Part shown: piece after piece, positions 30,692-32,775 of the stretch
Numbering within the stretch: the stretch's first letter is position 1
Layout of the letters: each line of letters starts with the position of its first letter
Origin: Gammaproteobacteria bacterium
GTDB taxonomy: Bacteria; Pseudomonadota; Gammaproteobacteria; Steroidobacterales; Steroidobacteraceae
Direction: 5' to 3'
Assembly: GCA_005878095.1 (NCBI GenBank)
Contig: VBNH01000093.1
Span: 1-32,775 of the forward strand
DNA: 32,775 bases
The notes under the pieces: model-generated
The model's input: the letters and a program-made list of their open reading frames with translations, nothing else
The model's database searches: none
Told to the model about the DNA's origin: nothing
Program-made: the position numbers and the translations under genes

Positions 30692-31609
30692 GTGGATATC
30701 GATGCAATTGCGATACGCGGCCTCGACCGCGAGACCGTGCGAGGACTCTCGCGCCGCTCGGATGCTCACGGCTTCCTGCAGCTCGCGCTCCATACGGGCG
30801 CGCTGTGCGCGACAGGATTTCTGGTTTGGGCAAGTCGCGGCCGCCTGTGGCTAGCGCCCGCCCTGGTCCTGCACGGGGTCGTGCTCAGCTTCCTGTTCTG
30901 TGCACTGCACGAGAGCATCCATCGAACCGCTTTCGCGAGTCGCTGGCCCAATGAACTCCTCGCGTGGATCTGCGCTGCTGTGCTGATGTTGCCGCGCGAA
31001 TATTTTCGGTTCTTCCATTTCGCCCATCACCGTTTCACACAGGACCCGGCGCGGGATCCTGAGTTGGCACAGCCGCGCCCGTCCACTGTGGCCTCCTATC
31101 TATGGCATGTTTCGGGCCTACCGTACTGGTACGATCGACTGAGCGTGACCTTGCGTCATGCGCTGACGGGGCGGGCGGCGGAGTCGTTCATACCGCCGGA
31201 GAAATCCTCGCTCATCGTCCGCGAAGCACGCACCCTGTGGGGCTGTTATCTTTGCGTGCTGGTGGCCTCGCTCTATCTGCGGCGGGCCGATGCGCTGATC
31301 TATTGGGTAGTGCCGGCGATTCTCGGACAGCCTTTCCTGCGCCTGTTCCTCCTATCAGAGCATGCTGGCTGCGCGTTCGTTGACGACATGCTCGCCAATA
31401 CCCGCACAACCTACACCAACGCTGCGGTTCTGCTGCTCGCCTGGCGGATGCCCTACCATGCCGAGCACCACTGCTTCCCTTCCGTGCCGTTTCACGCACT
31501 GGTGAAGCTCAATGCATTGATTGGAGAGCGCACGCAGGTGACGGCGCGCGGGTATTTTGCCCTGCATCGCCAGCTGCTGCGGCGACTTCGCTCGGTAACC
31601 AGGCCCTGA
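30692..31609 (+). CDS. Membrane fatty acid desaturase (di-iron)
   Basis: A 305-residue integral membrane protein with several hydrophobic segments and the three histidine boxes of membrane desaturases/hydroxylases: HESIH (73-77), HFAHH (109-113) and HAEHH (256-260), plus LLSEHAGC with another His (about 224). NTRTTYTNAAV followed by MPYHAEHHCFPSVPFHAL is characteristic. It probably introduces double bonds in acyl chains, though related proteins act on carotenoids or sphingolipids. The start is GTG at 30692 with TAGGGA just upstream. Being 8 bases behind the toxin gene it may be read from the toxin-antitoxin promoter. A short GC hairpin covers its stop codon. Confidence 0.92.
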   Translation: MDIDAIAIRGLDRETVRGLSRRSDAHGFLQLALHTGALCATGFLVWASRGRLWLAPALVLHGVVLSFLFCALHESIHRTAFASRWPNELLAWICAAVLMLPREYFRFFHFAHHRFTQDPARDPELAQPRPSTVASYLWHVSGLPYWYDRLSVTLRHALTGRAAESFIPPEKSSLIVREARTLWGCYLCVLVASLYLRRADALIYWVVPAILGQPFLRLFLLSEHAGCAFVDDMLANTRTTYTNAAVLLLAWRMPYHAEHHCFPSVPFHALVKLNALIGERTQVTARGYFALHRQLLRRLRSVTRP

Positions 31610-31647
31610 GGGGCCGTCGCCGCCCCGCATGCGGCCGATCGACGTCG

Positions 31648-32169
31648 TCAGGCAGCGGCCGAGGTCAGTTCGAGAGCGAGCCGCACGGTGCCGCCTTCGG
31701 CAGCGTGCTTGCGGAAGCCGTACTTGCGCGCCAGACGCAGCATGCGTGCGTTTTGCCGCAACACGTCGGCCTCGAGCCGCGCGACCCCGTGATTCCGGCA
31801 GTCCCTGATCAATCTGTCGAGCAGCAGTGAGCCGAAGCCGATGCCCTTCAGGTCCGAGCGCACCAGCAGGGCTATCTCGGCTGTCTCACCCCGCGGGTGC
31901 GCATGCGCGTGTGCAAGGGCCAGAATCGGCGCTTGGCCATGGCTGCGATCATCGATGGCCACCAGAACCATCCGCTGCTCACAATCGACCTGCATCAGGA
32001 AATCAAGCAGTGCCGGCGGCACGCTGCGAAGTGCGGCAAAGAAACGCATCTGCAGGTCGTATGAGTCGATTTGTGCGAGAAACTCCTGCAGCAGCGGCCG
32101 ATCCTCGGGCCGGAGCCTGCGAAGACGTACGCGGCGATTCCTGCGCTGCGTCGGCAGCTCGCTAGGCAT
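31648..32169 (-). CDS. GNAT-family N-acetyltransferase
   Basis: A 173-residue acetyltransferase. The first strand and helix are VRLRRLRPEDRPLLQEFLAQ, then LQMRFFAALRSVP and LVAIDDRS, followed by IALLVRSDLKGIGFGSLLLD, the acetyl-CoA-binding loop (here K-G-I-G-F-G for the usual RxxGxG/A). The arrangement resembles the GNAT domain of bacterial protein-lysine acetyltransferases (Pat/Pka type), so a protein substrate is possible. ATG 32169 overlaps the preceding gene by 8 bases; the longer frame (to 32256) lacks family resemblance. It is convergent with the desaturase gene. Confidence 0.85.
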   Translation of the reverse strand: MPSELPTQRRNRRVRLRRLRPEDRPLLQEFLAQIDSYDLQMRFFAALRSVPPALLDFLMQVDCEQRMVLVAIDDRSHGQAPILALAHAHAHPRGETAEIALLVRSDLKGIGFGSLLLDRLIRDCRNHGVARLEADVLRQNARMLRLARKYGFRKHAAEGGTVRLALELTSAAA

Positions 32170-32413
32170 TTCGCCCGACGCTGTCTGGTGCTGCGTCGTG
32201 AGGCCCGCGCGCCGCGGTCCAGGCGGCGGCGACGATAACCAGTACATTGGCGGCAATCACCGGTGAGGCGCCGATGAGCCATCCATAGGCCACCCACATC
32301 AGCGCTGCCAGCATCTGAGCAGTTCGCAGTGCGGCCGGCCGAGCAAAGAAATAGGAGGCAACGAACGTCGCTGTCGCCGCCCAACCCAGGCAGGTGATCG
32401 CGATAGGCCTCAT
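32162..32413 (-). CDS. Small inner-membrane protein, YgjV-like
   Basis: An 83-residue protein with about three hydrophobic segments (IAITCLGWAATATFVASYFF; AQMLAALMWVAYGWLIG; VIAANVLVIVAAAW). The pattern of a short N-terminus, LGW, and SYFFARPAALRTAQM is like YgjV-type or half PQ-loop membrane proteins of unknown function. The ATG at 32413 overlaps the stop of the upstream phosphatase gene (ATGA), giving a tight start. The end overlaps the acetyltransferase start, so all three are translationally linked. Confidence 0.75.
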   Translation of the reverse strand: MRPIAITCLGWAATATFVASYFFARPAALRTAQMLAALMWVAYGWLIGASPVIAANVLVIVAAAWTAARGPHDAAPDSVGRNA

Positions 32414-32775
32414 GCGGTTGAGCCTGCCGCCGTCGGCACGGGCGGCGCGGGTGCGATCCTGACGTGGTCGGTCCTCGCCTTTTCCCACTCGTGGAGCGTC
32501 AGCCCGTTGCGCTCCAGCAATCCACGTATCTCGCCGGTACGCCAGTCGAGAATCTGGTCAAGCACCGGCACCATGATGCTGAACGCATTGTCACCCAGGA
32601 CGGTGCTCTTGGCGATGCGTGCCAGCTGTTTGTTGTCAGACACTGCGATGGTGAAGCCGTCCCGGTTGTTGACGTGCAGCATCACGTGAACGTCCGAGCT
32701 GCCATCGCCGACGTAGATGACGCGATCCGGCGCAATGCCCAGGTGGTGCTGCAACTCCTCGATGACGGAGACTTT
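32410..32775 (-). CDS. C-terminal part of a HAD-superfamily phosphatase
   Basis: The frame is open through the right edge of the window (reading KVSVIEELQHHLGIAPDRVI at the edge), so the gene begins outside. About 121 residues are seen. VIYVGDGSSDVHVMLHV is HAD motif IV (GDGxxD), the Mg-binding Asp pair, as in phosphoserine phosphatase-like hydrolases. The catalytic motif I (DxDx) and Lys motif lie outside. The substrate is unknown; phosphoserine phosphatase-like is a reasonable guess. Its TGA overlaps the next gene's ATG. Confidence 0.82.
   Translation of the reverse strand, partial: KVSVIEELQHHLGIAPDRVIYVGDGSSDVHVMLHVNNRDGFTIAVSDNKQLARIAKSTVLGDNAFSIMVPVLDQILDWRTGEIRGLLERNGLTLHEWEKARTDHVRIAPAPPVPTAAGSTA

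Noticed and set aside
31602..31615. Terminator hairpin at the desaturase stop codon
   Set aside because: GGCCC-TGAG-GGGCC has only five pairs, overlaps the stop and lacks a T-tract.

Overview
The window is GC-rich, densely coded bacterial chromosome with no tRNA, rRNA, insertion sequence, phage gene or CRISPR array that I can see. Gene content (TonB-dependent receptor, YfiR-like protein, YceH family, periplasmic S1/P1 nuclease, exported M13 peptidase, many two-component and c-di-GMP proteins) points to a Gram-negative proteobacterium. I lean to a Gammaproteobacterium of the Xanthomonadales/Steroidobacterales type, but this is inference from gene content only. GTG and TTG starts are common and several genes overlap by 1-13 bases.

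Layout. 1-5249 is ordinary metabolism: the tail of an F420-dependent-type NADP oxidoreductase, a GFA-domain protein, a run transsulfuration enzyme -> EamA transporter -> HCx5R phosphatase on the minus strand, a methyltransferase and a YceH protein. 5287-8854 holds exported enzymes: an M13 metallopeptidase, and divergently an S1/P1 nuclease overlapping a small secreted protein of unknown function. 8919-11638 is a probable lipid operon: a cyclopropane-fatty-acid-synthase-type methyltransferase, a geranylgeranyl-reductase-type flavoprotein and an OsmC protein. A VOC protein and an intergenic cluster of degenerate 14-base repeats follow.

12488-17294 (minus strand) is a complete stressosome locus: RsbR, RsbS, RsbT and an RsbX-like phosphatase, continuing directly into a histidine kinase whose N-terminus looks like the RsbT-binding domain of RsbU, a NarL-type response regulator and a GGDEF protein with a GGNEF signature. 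The inferred flow is stress -> RsbR/RsbS shell -> release of RsbT -> RsbU_N-histidine kinase -> response regulator, with RsbX resetting the shell. No sigma-factor/anti-sigma module is present, so the output is a two-component system. Stressosome plus two-component loci are known in Vibrio, so the overall idea is not new; the exact fusion and the residue changes noted here deserve a look.

17487-20560 holds an exported beta-propeller/CehA-McbA metallohydrolase and a DUF1203 protein. 20651-29789 (minus strand) is a second signalling locus: TonB-dependent receptor -> YfiR-like periplasmic protein -> membrane CHASE8-type/HAMP/GAF histidine kinase with C-terminal receiver -> cytosolic receiver/GAF/histidine kinase -> receiver/GAF/degenerate GGDEF/intact EAL protein. 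It resembles the YfiBNR system with the cyclase output of YfiN replaced by a phosphorelay that may end at a c-di-GMP phosphodiesterase.

30103-31609 is a MazEF-type toxin-antitoxin pair with a clear palindromic operator over its -10 box and apparently leaderless antitoxin mRNA, followed after 8 bases by a fatty acid desaturase. The window ends with a minus-strand run of overlapping genes: a HAD phosphatase (cut by the window edge), a small membrane protein and a GNAT acetyltransferase.
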